Part shown: positions 37,374-45,881 of the stretch, in pieces
Layout: each line of letters begins with the position of its first letter
How positions within the stretch are numbered: the first letter of the stretch is position 1
Assembly (NCBI RefSeq): GCF_024438035.1
Contig: NZ_JANFQF010000004.1
Location: 62,001-126,000, forward strand
Source of the DNA: Rhodococcus tibetensis
Lineage (GTDB): Bacteria; Actinomycetota; Actinomycetes; Mycobacteriales; Mycobacteriaceae
Direction of reading: 5' to 3'
Length of the DNA: 64,000 nt
Notes under the pieces: model-generated
What the model was told of the DNA's origin: nothing
Seen by the model: only the letters and a program-made list of their open reading frames with translations
Databases searched by the model: none
Translations under genes and position numbers: made by a program

Positions 37374-38843
37374 ATGTTGACGACCAAATCGGCTGCGAAT
37401 CGGAGCGGGGGCGGCGACGCCCCCGGCAACGAGGGTGGCCACAAGCGATTCCTCACGAAGCTCACCATCATCTCCACCCTCGGCGGCCTTTTGTTCGGAT
37501 ACGACACCGGCGTGATCTCTGGTGCGTTGCTGTACATGAAGGATGAGTTGGAGCTCAGCGCGGTCGGCGAAGCCACTGTCGTGAGTTCCCTTCTCTTTCC
37601 CGGTGCAGCGGTCGGTGCGTTGCTGGGCGGCCGTCTGTCGGATCGGCTCGGCCGTAAGCGCACCCTCCTCGTCTGCGCGGGTCTCTTCCTCGTCGGCGCC
37701 CTTGCCTGCGCCACCGCGCCTAACGTCGAGATCATGGTCCTCGCCAGGATCATCCTCGGGCTGGGTGTGGGCGCGGCCGCCGTCACCTGCCCGCTCTACC
37801 TCGCCGAGATGGCACCGGTGGAGCGACGGGGCCGGATGGTGACCATCAACGAACTGATGATCGTCACCGGTCAGATGCTCGCGTTCTCGGTCAACGCCCT
37901 CCTCGACCATCTGATCGAGGACCCGGCCGTCTGGCGGTACATGCTCGCCATCGCCTCGATCCCGGCAGTCCTGCTCTTGCTGGGGATGCTCGCTCTTCCG
38001 GACTCTCCGCGCTGGTATGCCTCGAAGGGCCGGTTGACTGAAACCCGCCGCACTCTCGAACTGAGCAGGAGCGCAGCCGAAGCGACCGAGGAATACGCGA
38101 CCATTGCTTGTCACGCCGAACGCGACCGGAACTCGAAGGTAAGTGGAGCCGTCCACTATCTGCGCGACTTCCCGTGGATGCGCCGCATCCTCTGGATCGG
38201 TTGTGGTCTGGCCATCGTGCAGCAGGCCACCGGCATCAATACGGTGAACTACTACGCGCCGACCATCTTGGAGCAGAGCGGGCTGGGAGTAAGTGCCTCG
38301 CTGGTCGCCACCATCGCGGTGGGCGTGACGTCGGTGATCATGACGATCGTCGGAATTATTCTGCTCGGCTTCGTCAACCGCCGACGCATGCTGCTGACCG
38401 GATTCATCGGAGTGGCATCCTCGCAGGCCGCGCTGGCGCTGGTGTTCCTCCTGCCGTCGTCGACGGGACGTAGCTACATCATCCTGGCCGCGATGATGGT
38501 GTTCGTCGCCTTCGTTCAGTGCTTCATCGGGACGTGCGTGTGGCTGCTGCTCTCGGAGATCTTTCCGATGGCCATCCGCGGATTCGCCATGGGGATCGCA
38601 GTGTTTGTGCTCTGGACCGCCAACGCTCTCATCTCGTTCGTCTTTCCCATCCTGAACTCGGCACTCGGGTCGACCGGAACGTTCGGCCTGTTCGTCCTGA
38701 TCAACCTCACTTCGGTGTACTTCGTCTACCGCTTCGTCCCGGAAACCAAAGGGCGCAGTCTCGAGGAACTGGAAGATCGACTGGGGGCCGGCGAACCTAC
38801 CGCAGCGGCGGGGGCAGGTAGCGCCACCATCGCGACGCACTGA
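37374..38843 (+). CDS. Sugar porter (MFS), inositol transporter-like
   Basis: A 489-aa major-facilitator sugar porter with 12 membrane helices. Motifs: GGLLFGYDTGVISGAL in helix 1, GRLSDRLGRKRTLL after helix 2, QQATGINTVNYYAPTI in helix 7 and the terminal PETKGRSLEELE. Family members IolT/GalP import myo-inositol or hexoses with protons. ATG 37,374 with GAAAGG upstream; open frame before it lacks a site. The iol context favours inositol. Confidence 0.92.
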   Translation: MLTTKSAANRSGGGDAPGNEGGHKRFLTKLTIISTLGGLLFGYDTGVISGALLYMKDELELSAVGEATVVSSLLFPGAAVGALLGGRLSDRLGRKRTLLVCAGLFLVGALACATAPNVEIMVLARIILGLGVGAAAVTCPLYLAEMAPVERRGRMVTINELMIVTGQMLAFSVNALLDHLIEDPAVWRYMLAIASIPAVLLLLGMLALPDSPRWYASKGRLTETRRTLELSRSAAEATEEYATIACHAERDRNSKVSGAVHYLRDFPWMRRILWIGCGLAIVQQATGINTVNYYAPTILEQSGLGVSASLVATIAVGVTSVIMTIVGIILLGFVNRRRMLLTGFIGVASSQAALALVFLLPSSTGRSYIILAAMMVFVAFVQCFIGTCVWLLLSEIFPMAIRGFAMGIAVFVLWTANALISFVFPILNSALGSTGTFGLFVLINLTSVYFVYRFVPETKGRSLEELEDRLGAGEPTAAAGAGSATIATH

Positions 38844-38860
38844 CGCGAGGCGGCTCCACT

Positions 38861-38908
38861 GCCGGTGAGTGGTTGACGAGTCTCTGGACGCGTCAACCAC
38901 TCACCGGC
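38861..38908. terminator. Bidirectional stem-loop after the porter
   Basis: Perfect 18-base arms, GCCGGTGAGTGGTTGACG and its complement at 38,891-38,908, flank a 12-base loop. It lies 18 bases past the porter stop and also at the end of the leftward iol operon, so it can terminate both. There is no clear T-run. Confidence 0.7.
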
Positions 38909-39115
38909 GCATGCACAGCGCTGACAGACGAAGGTCCCGACGTAGTGCCACGCCGGTCTCGGCGAACACCTGCAGGTATTCCTCTTTTGGCACCGCGCCG
39001 GAGAGCAGGTCGTCCACGCGAAGGTGCGGCGTGGGGAGTAAGCCACCCGCGTTGATCTCGGCACCCGTCAGCCCGAGCGAATAGATCGTCTCGAGGTCGT
39101 CGCGTTGGGAGTGCC
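38901..39115 (-). pseudogene. Fragment of a sugar-phosphate isomerase/epimerase
   Basis: An open frame of about 70 codons reading DLETIYSLGLTGAEINAGGL..., then VFAETGVALR, resembles the N-terminal part of TIM-barrel sugar-phosphate isomerases (strand with E-N-A-GG, then a helix). It lacks a start codon and ends in the terminator arm, so only the piece from about residue 20 to 85 of a ~290-aa protein remains. It probably was the last gene of the leftward operon. Confidence 0.5.
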
Positions 39116-39137
39116 CTGCTCGCCGAAAACAGGGCGG

Positions 39138-40118
39138 TCACAAGTGCAGCAGCGCATCCCTGGCCATCGTCGCGGCCCCGACCCGCTGTGCCGATTCGCC
39201 GAGTTGCGTTTCCCGGATGCGAGCGAGCGGTCGGTTCCCGGAACCCGTTGCGCGAGAGGCATAGACATCCCGGGCGCGGTCGAGGAACAGCGGCGCGGAA
39301 CCGCTGACACCACCCGCCACGACCACGAGATCGGGGTCATAGACGTCACCGACCATGGCAAGTCCGAGGCCCAGCCACTGTGCGAACTCCTCCATGGTGC
39401 GCAGGGCGAGCGGGTCGCCGTCGCGCGCGGCACTCGCGATACGACGACCGGTCAGCGATCCCGGGTCACTAACCACTTCGCGGGCGAGCACCGTCGAACG
39501 CGTCGGGTCGGCGGCCAGGAGTTCGATCGCCGTGTCCACGAGAGCCGTTCCACTGCAATACCGTTCCCAGCAGCCTCGCTTGCCGCAAGGACACGGCCGT
39601 CCATTGGGTACCACCTGGAGGTGGCCCAGTTCGGGCGCGACGCCGTGACTGCCACGGTAGAGCGTCCCGTCGATGAGCAGAGCGGCGCCGATACCCGTGC
39701 CGATCGCGACCAGCACGACGTTGCGACCACCGGCGGCAGCGCCGAACCGGTGCTCCGCCCACGCCGCGGCGTTGGCGTCGTGCTCGAGGACTACCGGCAG
39801 TCCCAGCCGTTCGCGTAGATCACGCGCCACCGGCACGTTCTTCCACGGCAGGTGCGGGGCGAAGCGCACCGTGGTGAGGTCCGGGGTGACGAATCCCGCC
39901 ACCGCGAGTCCGACGGCCGAAACCGGATGGCGCCCCGCGAGCTCGCGTACGGCACGGTCGAGCGCGTCCTCGAGGGCTCTCGCCGAATGTGGAGTCGGCG
40001 CCTGTACGGAGTCGAGTACCTCGCCGGTCTCGTCGACGACGCAGGCTCGGATACTGGTACCACCGACGTCGATGCCGACGGTGAGAGCGGAAGCAGGCAC
40101 GGAGGCGAAGGTACTCAC
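39138..40118 (-). CDS. ROK-family sugar kinase (glucokinase-like)
   Basis: A 326-aa ROK kinase. The ATP loop GIDVGGTSIRACVVD (15-29), catalytic Asp in LEHDANAAAWAE, phosphate loop VAIGTGIGAALL, ROK signature GVAPELGHLQVVPNGRPC, and the zinc-binding CPCGKRGCWE are all present. It phosphorylates glucose or a related sugar. GTG start overlaps the stop of the broken NDH-2 gene, so it is the distal end of the iol operon. The true substrate could be an inositol-derived or co-metabolised sugar. Confidence 0.9.
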   Translation of the reverse strand: MSTFASVPASALTVGIDVGGTSIRACVVDETGEVLDSVQAPTPHSARALEDALDRAVRELAGRHPVSAVGLAVAGFVTPDLTTVRFAPHLPWKNVPVARDLRERLGLPVVLEHDANAAAWAEHRFGAAAGGRNVVLVAIGTGIGAALLIDGTLYRGSHGVAPELGHLQVVPNGRPCPCGKRGCWERYCSGTALVDTAIELLAADPTRSTVLAREVVSDPGSLTGRRIASAARDGDPLALRTMEEFAQWLGLGLAMVGDVYDPDLVVVAGGVSGSAPLFLDRARDVYASRATGSGNRPLARIRETQLGESAQRVGAATMARDALLHL

Positions 40119-41316
40119 CGTGCGGAGGCCGTTGCCGTCTCGGGTACCGCCCGGGAATCCTCCCAGGCATCGAGCCGGTTGATCGCCGTCCTCGCGACCA
40201 CCTGTTGTTCCGTGACCGCGAGGTGCCCCCGGGTCCGGCCCAGGAACGACCAGATCCAGGACAGGGCGGTGGCGAGCCGGCTCTTGAAACCGACGATGTA
40301 GACGAGGTGGATCAGGAGCCAGAGCAGCCAGGCGAGCGGCCCGGTCAGTTGGAGGCGGCCGACCTTCGCGACCGCGTGGAAGCGGGAGATCATGGCCATG
40401 CTGCCCTTGTCGGCGTAGCGGAACGGGGCGCGTTCGGGCTTGTCGCGACCCTTCCAGCAGTGTGCCCGTACCTCCGCGGCGATCAGCTGGGCGGCGTAGC
40501 GGCCGCCCTGGATCGCGACCTGCGCGACGCCGGGAAGTCCGTCGCGGTTCATCATGTCCCCGACGACGAAGACGTTGCTGTGGCCGGGGAGGGTGAGGTC
40601 GGGTTCGACGAGGACGCGGCCCGCACGATCGGTGGCGGTGCCGGTCTGTTCGGCCAGTTGCCGGCCCAGGGGACTGGCTGCGACACCGGCGGACCAGATC
40701 TTGCAGGCGGCCTCGATCCGCCGCTCGGCACCGTCCTGGTCGCGGACGGTGAGTCCGTCATGGTCCACGTCGGTCACCATCGGGCCGAGCTGGATCTCGA
40801 CTCCGAGATCCTCCAGCGTGTCGGCGGCAGCTCCACGCAGCTTCTCGTCGAAGGGCGGGAGCACCGTGGGCGCCGCGTCGAGCAAGATGATCCGCGCGTC
40901 ACGGGGATCGATGGTGCGGTAGGCGCGCCGGCGAGCGTGCGGTGCGCAAGCTGGGCGATCTCTCCTGCCATCTCGACTCCGGTGGGTCCGGCGCCGACCA
41001 CGACGAACGTCAGGAGTCGCTCCCGCTCGGCGGGATTGGTGCTCACCTCGGCGCATTCGAATGCGCCCAGGATGTGGCCGCGCAGCTCGAGGGCGTCGTC
41101 GATCGTCTTCATGCCGGGTGCGTGTTCGGCGAAATGGTCGTTGCCGAAATAGGATTGGCGCTGGTACAGCAGCGGCTGGAACAGGTGGTGTGTCGTGCGA
41201 TCGATCAGAGTGACATCGACGTCGGCCCGTCTCAGCGCCTTGGTGGCGAACAGGCCACCGAATCCGGATCCGATAACCACGACCCGATGACGGCGGGCGA
41301 GGGAGGTGTCGCTCAT
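40115..41316 (-). pseudogene. Broken type II NADH dehydrogenase (ndh)
   Basis: Remnant of NDH-2, the single-subunit respiratory NADH:quinone oxidoreductase. The N-terminus (ATG 41,316, FAD motif VVVIGSGFGGLFATKALRR) runs to HLFQPLLYQ, then joins directly QSYFGNDHFAEHAPGMKT; the ~55-60 residues normally between them are missing. A one-base loss near 40,925-40,931 then shifts frame from RTLAG to YRTIDPRDARIILLD, and the C-terminal membrane-associated part follows to 40,115. Two separate lesions make a working enzyme very unlikely. Confidence 0.85.
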
Positions 41317-41382
41317 GAAGTTCCTTTGGATCGAACGGACTCCGCGCCGGACCGCGGACGGTCCGGCGCGGAGAACCAGCAC

Positions 41383-42888
41383 TTAAGCGTTCTGGGGGAA
41401 TCCGAGGTTGAGGCCGCCGTGGCTGGGGTCGAGCCAACGGGTGGTGACGACCTTGCCGCGGGTGAAGAAGTGGATGCCTTCGGTGCCGTGGGCGTGGGTG
41501 TCGCCGAACAGCGAGTTCTTCCAGCCGCCGAAGCTGTAGTACGCCATGGGGACGGGGATGGGGACGTTGATGCCGACCATCCCGACCTCGACCTCGTTCT
41601 GGAACCGCCGGGCTGCGCCGCCGTCGTTGGTGAAGATCGCGGTTCCGTTGCCGAACTTGCTGGAGTTCACCAGTTCCAGGGCCTCGTCATAGGTTTCGAC
41701 GCGGATCACGGAGAGGACGGGTCCGAAGATTTCGTCGGTGTAGACGGACATCTCGGTGGTGACGTGATCGATCAGGGTCGGCCCGAGCCAGAACCCGTCC
41801 TTGCCGCCATCGGCCTGCACGGTGCGCCCGTCCACGACGATGCTGGCCCCGTCCTTCTCTCCGGCGTCGATGTAGGAGGCGACCTTGTCGCGGTGCACCT
41901 TCGTCACCAGGGGGCCCATGTCGGAGTCCTTGGTGCCGTCGCCGATCTTCAAGGTGTTGGTGCGGTTCTTGATCTTGGCGACGAGTTCGTCGGCGATGTC
42001 GCCGACGGCGACCAGAGCGGAGATGGCCATGCAGCGCTCACCGGCGGAGCCGAAGCCGGCGTTGACCATGGCGTCGGCGGCGAGGTCGAGGTCGGCGTCG
42101 GGCAGGACGATGGCGTGGTTCTTCGCCCCGCCCAGCGCCTGGACGCGCTTGCCGTGGGCGGTGCCGGTGGCGTACACGTACTGGGCGATCGGGGTGGAGC
42201 CGACGAAGGAGATGGCCTTGATCGCGGGGTTGGTGAGGAGTTCGTCGACGGCGGTCTTGTCGCCCTGCAGGACGTTGAACACCCCGGCGGGCAGGCCGGC
42301 CTCGGCCCAGAGTTCGGCCATCCAGATCGCGGCGGTCGGGTCCTTCTCGGACGGCTTGAGGACGACGGTGTTGCCGGCGGCGATGGCGATGGGGAAGAAC
42401 CACATCGGGACCATGGCGGGGAAGTTGAACGGGGAGATGATCCCGACCGGGCCGACGGGCTGCCGGATCGAGGAGACGTCGACGTTGGTGGACGCGTTTT
42501 CGGTCATGCCGCCCTTGAGCAGGTGTGGCATGCCGCAGGCGAATTCGACGACCTCCTGCCCGCGGCTCACCTCACCCAATGCGTCGGAGACGACCTTGCC
42601 GTGCTCGGCGGTGATGATCTCCGCCAACTCGCCCTTGCGCTCGTTGAGCAGTTCCCGGAACTTGAACACGATGGCGGAACGCTTGGCGAGGGAGGTGTCA
42701 CGCCAGGCGGGGAACGCGGCGGCCGCAGCGTCGATGACGACGCGGGCGTCCTCGACGCTGGCCAGGGCGACCTGACCGGTGATGGCACCGGTCGCCGGGT
42801 TGGTGACCGGGGCGGTGTTGCTGCTGGTGCCGGCGAAACCCTTGCCGTCGGACCAGTGTGCGATCTCGCGAGTGATGTTGGTGCTCAT
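41383..42888 (-). CDS. mmsA: Methylmalonate-semialdehyde dehydrogenase (CoA acylating)
   Basis: A 501-aa aldehyde dehydrogenase that turns malonate or methylmalonate semialdehyde into acetyl- or propionyl-CoA using NAD and CoA, the last step of inositol breakdown (IolA). The catalytic Cys lies in GSAGERCMAIS; ISPFNFPAMVPMWFFP is the family signature. ATG 42,888 with AAAGGA upstream. It follows the iolH-like gene by 11 bases in the leftward iol operon. Confidence 0.95.
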   Translation of the reverse strand: MSTNITREIAHWSDGKGFAGTSSNTAPVTNPATGAITGQVALASVEDARVVIDAAAAAFPAWRDTSLAKRSAIVFKFRELLNERKGELAEIITAEHGKVVSDALGEVSRGQEVVEFACGMPHLLKGGMTENASTNVDVSSIRQPVGPVGIISPFNFPAMVPMWFFPIAIAAGNTVVLKPSEKDPTAAIWMAELWAEAGLPAGVFNVLQGDKTAVDELLTNPAIKAISFVGSTPIAQYVYATGTAHGKRVQALGGAKNHAIVLPDADLDLAADAMVNAGFGSAGERCMAISALVAVGDIADELVAKIKNRTNTLKIGDGTKDSDMGPLVTKVHRDKVASYIDAGEKDGASIVVDGRTVQADGGKDGFWLGPTLIDHVTTEMSVYTDEIFGPVLSVIRVETYDEALELVNSSKFGNGTAIFTNDGGAARRFQNEVEVGMVGINVPIPVPMAYYSFGGWKNSLFGDTHAHGTEGIHFFTRGKVVTTRWLDPSHGGLNLGFPQNA

Positions 42889-42899
42889 GTGTTGTCCTT

Positions 42900-43772
42900 T
42901 CACCGCGTGCGCGCGATGTAATCCTTCATGGTCTTCAGTTGGTAGCGGGAGACGTCGTGGGCGTTCTCGTCTTCGGCGAAAACGCTGGACACCATCACCG
43001 TGTCGGGTTTGTCGTAGAAGCCGAGTTCGCCGAGTCCGCCGAAGAACTCGTCCCAGTCGAGGTCGCCGTCACCGATCTTGAGGTGCTGGTGCACACGCAC
43101 CGGGTTGCCGGGCGGGTTGGTGATGTACCGCAGTCCGTGGGAGCGGTGGTGATCCATCGTGTCCGCCACATGGACGAGCCGCAGCATGTCGCCGGCCGCC
43201 CGCATGATCTCGAGCATGCCGGCGCCCATGTGGTACGAGTGGCACGCGACGTACACCAGTCCGAAGTTCTTGGAGTTGATGCCGCGGATCATCCGGATGG
43301 CGTCCAGACCGTTCTCCACGAAATCGTCGGGGTGCGGGTCGATGCGAACGTCGATGCCTTCACGCTCGATGATGGGGACGAGTTCCTCCATCGACCGGTA
43401 GAACGCGCGCTCCGATTCCTCGGCCTTCTCCGGGCGGCCGCTGAACTCGGTGTTCATCACGTTCACACCGAGGTCGACGGCGATCTGAATGGCGCGCTTC
43501 CAGTACCGCACCGCCGCCTCGCGGGCGTCTTCGTCGGGGCCGGACCACCGCAGGACCGGCAGCACGGAGGCGATTCCGACGCCCGCGTCGCTGCACGCCT
43601 TGCGGAACTGCCGGACCAGTTCGTCGTCGGCCTTCGGGTGGTTGAAGAACGGGATCATGTCGCGATGCGGGGTGAGCTGCAGGTGTTCGAAGCCGAGTTC
43701 GGCAACCACCGCCGGCAGTTCGAGAAGTGAGTAGTCGTGGTGGAAGGGGGTGGGGTCGAGTGCAATCTTCAT
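42900..43772 (-). CDS. Sugar-phosphate isomerase/epimerase of the iol operon (IolH/IolI-like)
   Basis: A 290-aa TIM-barrel protein of the AP-endonuclease-2 superfamily. Metal-site elements are NTEFSG (Glu), DVRIDPHPDDFVE (Asp/His), VACHSYH and a late DLDWDEFF. In inositol operons such proteins act as inosose isomerase or on iol intermediates. ATG 43,772 has GGGAG upstream. Between iolG (5 bases) and mmsA. Precise reaction not determined by sequence. Confidence 0.85.
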   Translation of the reverse strand: MKIALDPTPFHHDYSLLELPAVVAELGFEHLQLTPHRDMIPFFNHPKADDELVRQFRKACSDAGVGIASVLPVLRWSGPDEDAREAAVRYWKRAIQIAVDLGVNVMNTEFSGRPEKAEESERAFYRSMEELVPIIEREGIDVRIDPHPDDFVENGLDAIRMIRGINSKNFGLVYVACHSYHMGAGMLEIMRAAGDMLRLVHVADTMDHHRSHGLRYITNPPGNPVRVHQHLKIGDGDLDWDEFFGGLGELGFYDKPDTVMVSSVFAEDENAHDVSRYQLKTMKDYIARTR

Positions 43773-43777
43773 CGTGT

Positions 43778-44911
43778 TCAGGCTCCCGGTCCGATGGGTC
43801 GCTCCGCAGGCTCCGCTCCTGGGATGGAGGAACGGTCGACCATGTCGACGGCCACCCGCTCGCCGGTCTCGAGCGATTGCACGCCGGCGGCGCACACGGC
43901 AGCGGCGGCGTAGCCGTCCCACGCACCCGGTCCGTCGATGTAGGTGCCGGTCTCCGCGCCCGTGCGGGCGGCGTTGACCCAGCGCTGGATCTCGACGTCG
44001 TAGGCCTGGCCGAAGCGTTCCTTGAACGACGGGGTGATCTCCCCGCCCCATGCCCCGGCGCCCGAGCGGCCGCTGCCCGCGCCGGTGCCGTACTTGCGGA
44101 CGAGTCCGACATCGAGACCGATGAAAGCCGAACCCTTCTCGGCGACGATCTCGGTGCGCACCTCGTACGCGATGCCGGTGGTCACGAAGACCTCGACGTC
44201 GACGTGGCGACCGGACTCGGTGCTGAAGATCGCGATCTGCGGATCCTGCAGTCCCTCGGGTGCACCCGGGTTCGCTGCCGGCCGGAGGATGTGGACCGAG
44301 GTGATCTCCTCGTCGAACAGGAATCGGGTGACGTCCACCTCGTGGACCAGGGAGTCCTTGACGATCATCGAGCTGTCGAAGCCGGGCGGCACCACCGGGT
44401 TACGGTGCACACAGTGCGCGAGGAGCACCTGCCCGAACACGTTTTCGTCGATGAGCGTCTTCAGCTGCTCGTACTCGTGGTCGAAACGTCGCATGAAGCC
44501 GACCTGGATCAGCTTCTTGCCGAGCTCGGCTTCGCGCTTGACGATCTCGAGGGACGTGGCGACGTCGGTGGTCAGCGGCTTCTCGCACATCACCGGCTTG
44601 CCGTGCTCGAGGCAGGCGAGAAGCTGCTTCTCGTGCGTCGGGCCGGGGGTGGCCAGGACGACGGCGTCGACCCCCGGGTCGGCGATCGCGTCGAGCGGGT
44701 CGCTGATGACCCGGCAGCCGGGGATCCCGGTGGCGATCTGCTCGGCCTTCTCGATGAAGTAGTCGTTGACGACGGCGACGGTGGCGCCCTTGATGCGTTC
44801 GGTGATGCGTGCGACGTGATCGGCGCCCATCATTCCGACACCCAGGACGGCGATGCGCAGGTCGTGCTGGTGCGAGCGAAGCGACGGGGAATTCACACTG
44901 CTTCCGGACAT
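43778..44911 (-). CDS. iolG: myo-Inositol 2-dehydrogenase-like Gfo/Idh/MocA oxidoreductase
   Basis: A 377-aa NAD-dependent dehydrogenase that oxidises myo-inositol to scyllo-inosose. Rossmann motif AVLGVGMMGADHV (about 21-33), CEKPLTTD (the EKP catalytic-lysine motif) and the HEVDVTRFLFDE catalytic stretch are visible. ATG with CAGGAG upstream. Placed between iolE and the IolH-like gene. Whether it prefers myo-, scyllo- or chiro-inositol cannot be told. Confidence 0.9.
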   Translation of the reverse strand: MSGSSVNSPSLRSHQHDLRIAVLGVGMMGADHVARITERIKGATVAVVNDYFIEKAEQIATGIPGCRVISDPLDAIADPGVDAVVLATPGPTHEKQLLACLEHGKPVMCEKPLTTDVATSLEIVKREAELGKKLIQVGFMRRFDHEYEQLKTLIDENVFGQVLLAHCVHRNPVVPPGFDSSMIVKDSLVHEVDVTRFLFDEEITSVHILRPAANPGAPEGLQDPQIAIFSTESGRHVDVEVFVTTGIAYEVRTEIVAEKGSAFIGLDVGLVRKYGTGAGSGRSGAGAWGGEITPSFKERFGQAYDVEIQRWVNAARTGAETGTYIDGPGAWDGYAAAAVCAAGVQSLETGERVAVDMVDRSSIPGAEPAERPIGPGA

Positions 44912-44937
44912 AGCTGACTAGCTCCTGACGTGATCGG

Positions 44938-45843
44938 TTAGACGAACTTGACGGACGGGATCCCGCAGGACCCCAAGTACTTACGGGTACGCTGGGCGAT
45001 CGGCAGCGGAACGTCCACGGCGCAGGGGTAGAGATCCTGCTCGACGATCGCGAACACGTCGATGTCGAGCTTCTCGATCGCGGCGAGCAGCGGCGGCAGA
45101 TCGGGGATGCCGAGTGGCGGCTCGATCATCGCGCCGAGTTTGACGGCCTCGCCGAACGGCAGGTCCTCGGCCTCGACTTTCGCGCGGACCTCGGGATCGA
45201 CCTGCTTGAGGTGCAGATAGCCGATCCGCTCGGGAGCGCGCTCGATGATCGCGAGGTTGTCGCCGCCGCAGTAGCTGATGTGGCCGGTGTCGAGGCACAG
45301 GTTCACGTATTCGCTGTCGGTGCCGTCGAGGAAGCGGTACACGTTCTCCTCGGTGTCGACGTGGCTGTCCGCGTGCGGGTGGTACTGCGCCTTCACGCCG
45401 TACTGCTCGAACATCTTCTTGCCCAGCTCGTTCATGCCACCGGTCTTCTTCTTCCACTGCTCCGCAGTGAGATTGCGGTCCTCGAGCACCTCGCCGCTGC
45501 TCGGGTCGCGCCACATCTCCGGGATCACGACCACATGCTTGCCACCGACGGCGGCGGTCAGCTTCGCGACGTCCTCGATCTGGGTCCACACGGCATCCCA
45601 GGAGTCGTCCTGGTGCAGGTGCTCGAACACGGTGCCGGCCGACAGCTTCAGATTGTGGGCCGCGAGTTCGTCGCGGAGCTGCTGCGGATCGGTCGGCAGG
45701 TAGCCGTACGGGCCCAGCTCGATCCACTCGTAACCGGACGCGGAGACCTCGTCGAGGAACCGTTCGTACGGGGTCTGCTGCGGGTCTTCGGGGAACCAGA
45801 CACCCCAGGAGTCGGGGGCGGATCCGACGCGAATGACGCTCAT
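44938..45843 (-). CDS. iolE: 2-Keto-myo-inositol dehydratase
   Basis: A 301-aa TIM-barrel dehydratase converting scyllo-inosose to 3D-trihydroxycyclohexane-dione. The N-terminal SAPDSWGVWFPEDP, WIELGPYGYLPTDP, PHADSHVDTEENVYRFL and LCLDTGHISYCGGDN are IolE hallmarks and include the metal ligands. ATG 45,843 with AAAGGA upstream; the frame further upstream is an antisense shadow of iolD. Follows iolD by 38 bases. Confidence 0.93.
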   Translation of the reverse strand: MSVIRVGSAPDSWGVWFPEDPQQTPYERFLDEVSASGYEWIELGPYGYLPTDPQQLRDELAAHNLKLSAGTVFEHLHQDDSWDAVWTQIEDVAKLTAAVGGKHVVVIPEMWRDPSSGEVLEDRNLTAEQWKKKTGGMNELGKKMFEQYGVKAQYHPHADSHVDTEENVYRFLDGTDSEYVNLCLDTGHISYCGGDNLAIIERAPERIGYLHLKQVDPEVRAKVEAEDLPFGEAVKLGAMIEPPLGIPDLPPLLAAIEKLDIDVFAIVEQDLYPCAVDVPLPIAQRTRKYLGSCGIPSVKFV

Positions 45844-45881
45844 CGGGAAGTCCTTTCGAGAAAAGTGTGTCGGGAGGGTTG

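Noticed and set aside
37185-38900. A 571-codon minus-strand frame over the sugar porter
   Set aside because: Shadow of an intact MFS gene with helix motifs in the right order on the plus strand.
40942-42921. A 659-codon plus-strand frame over mmsA and the NDH-2 remnant
   Set aside because: Shadow of mmsA; Gly/Asp/Val-rich with no motif.
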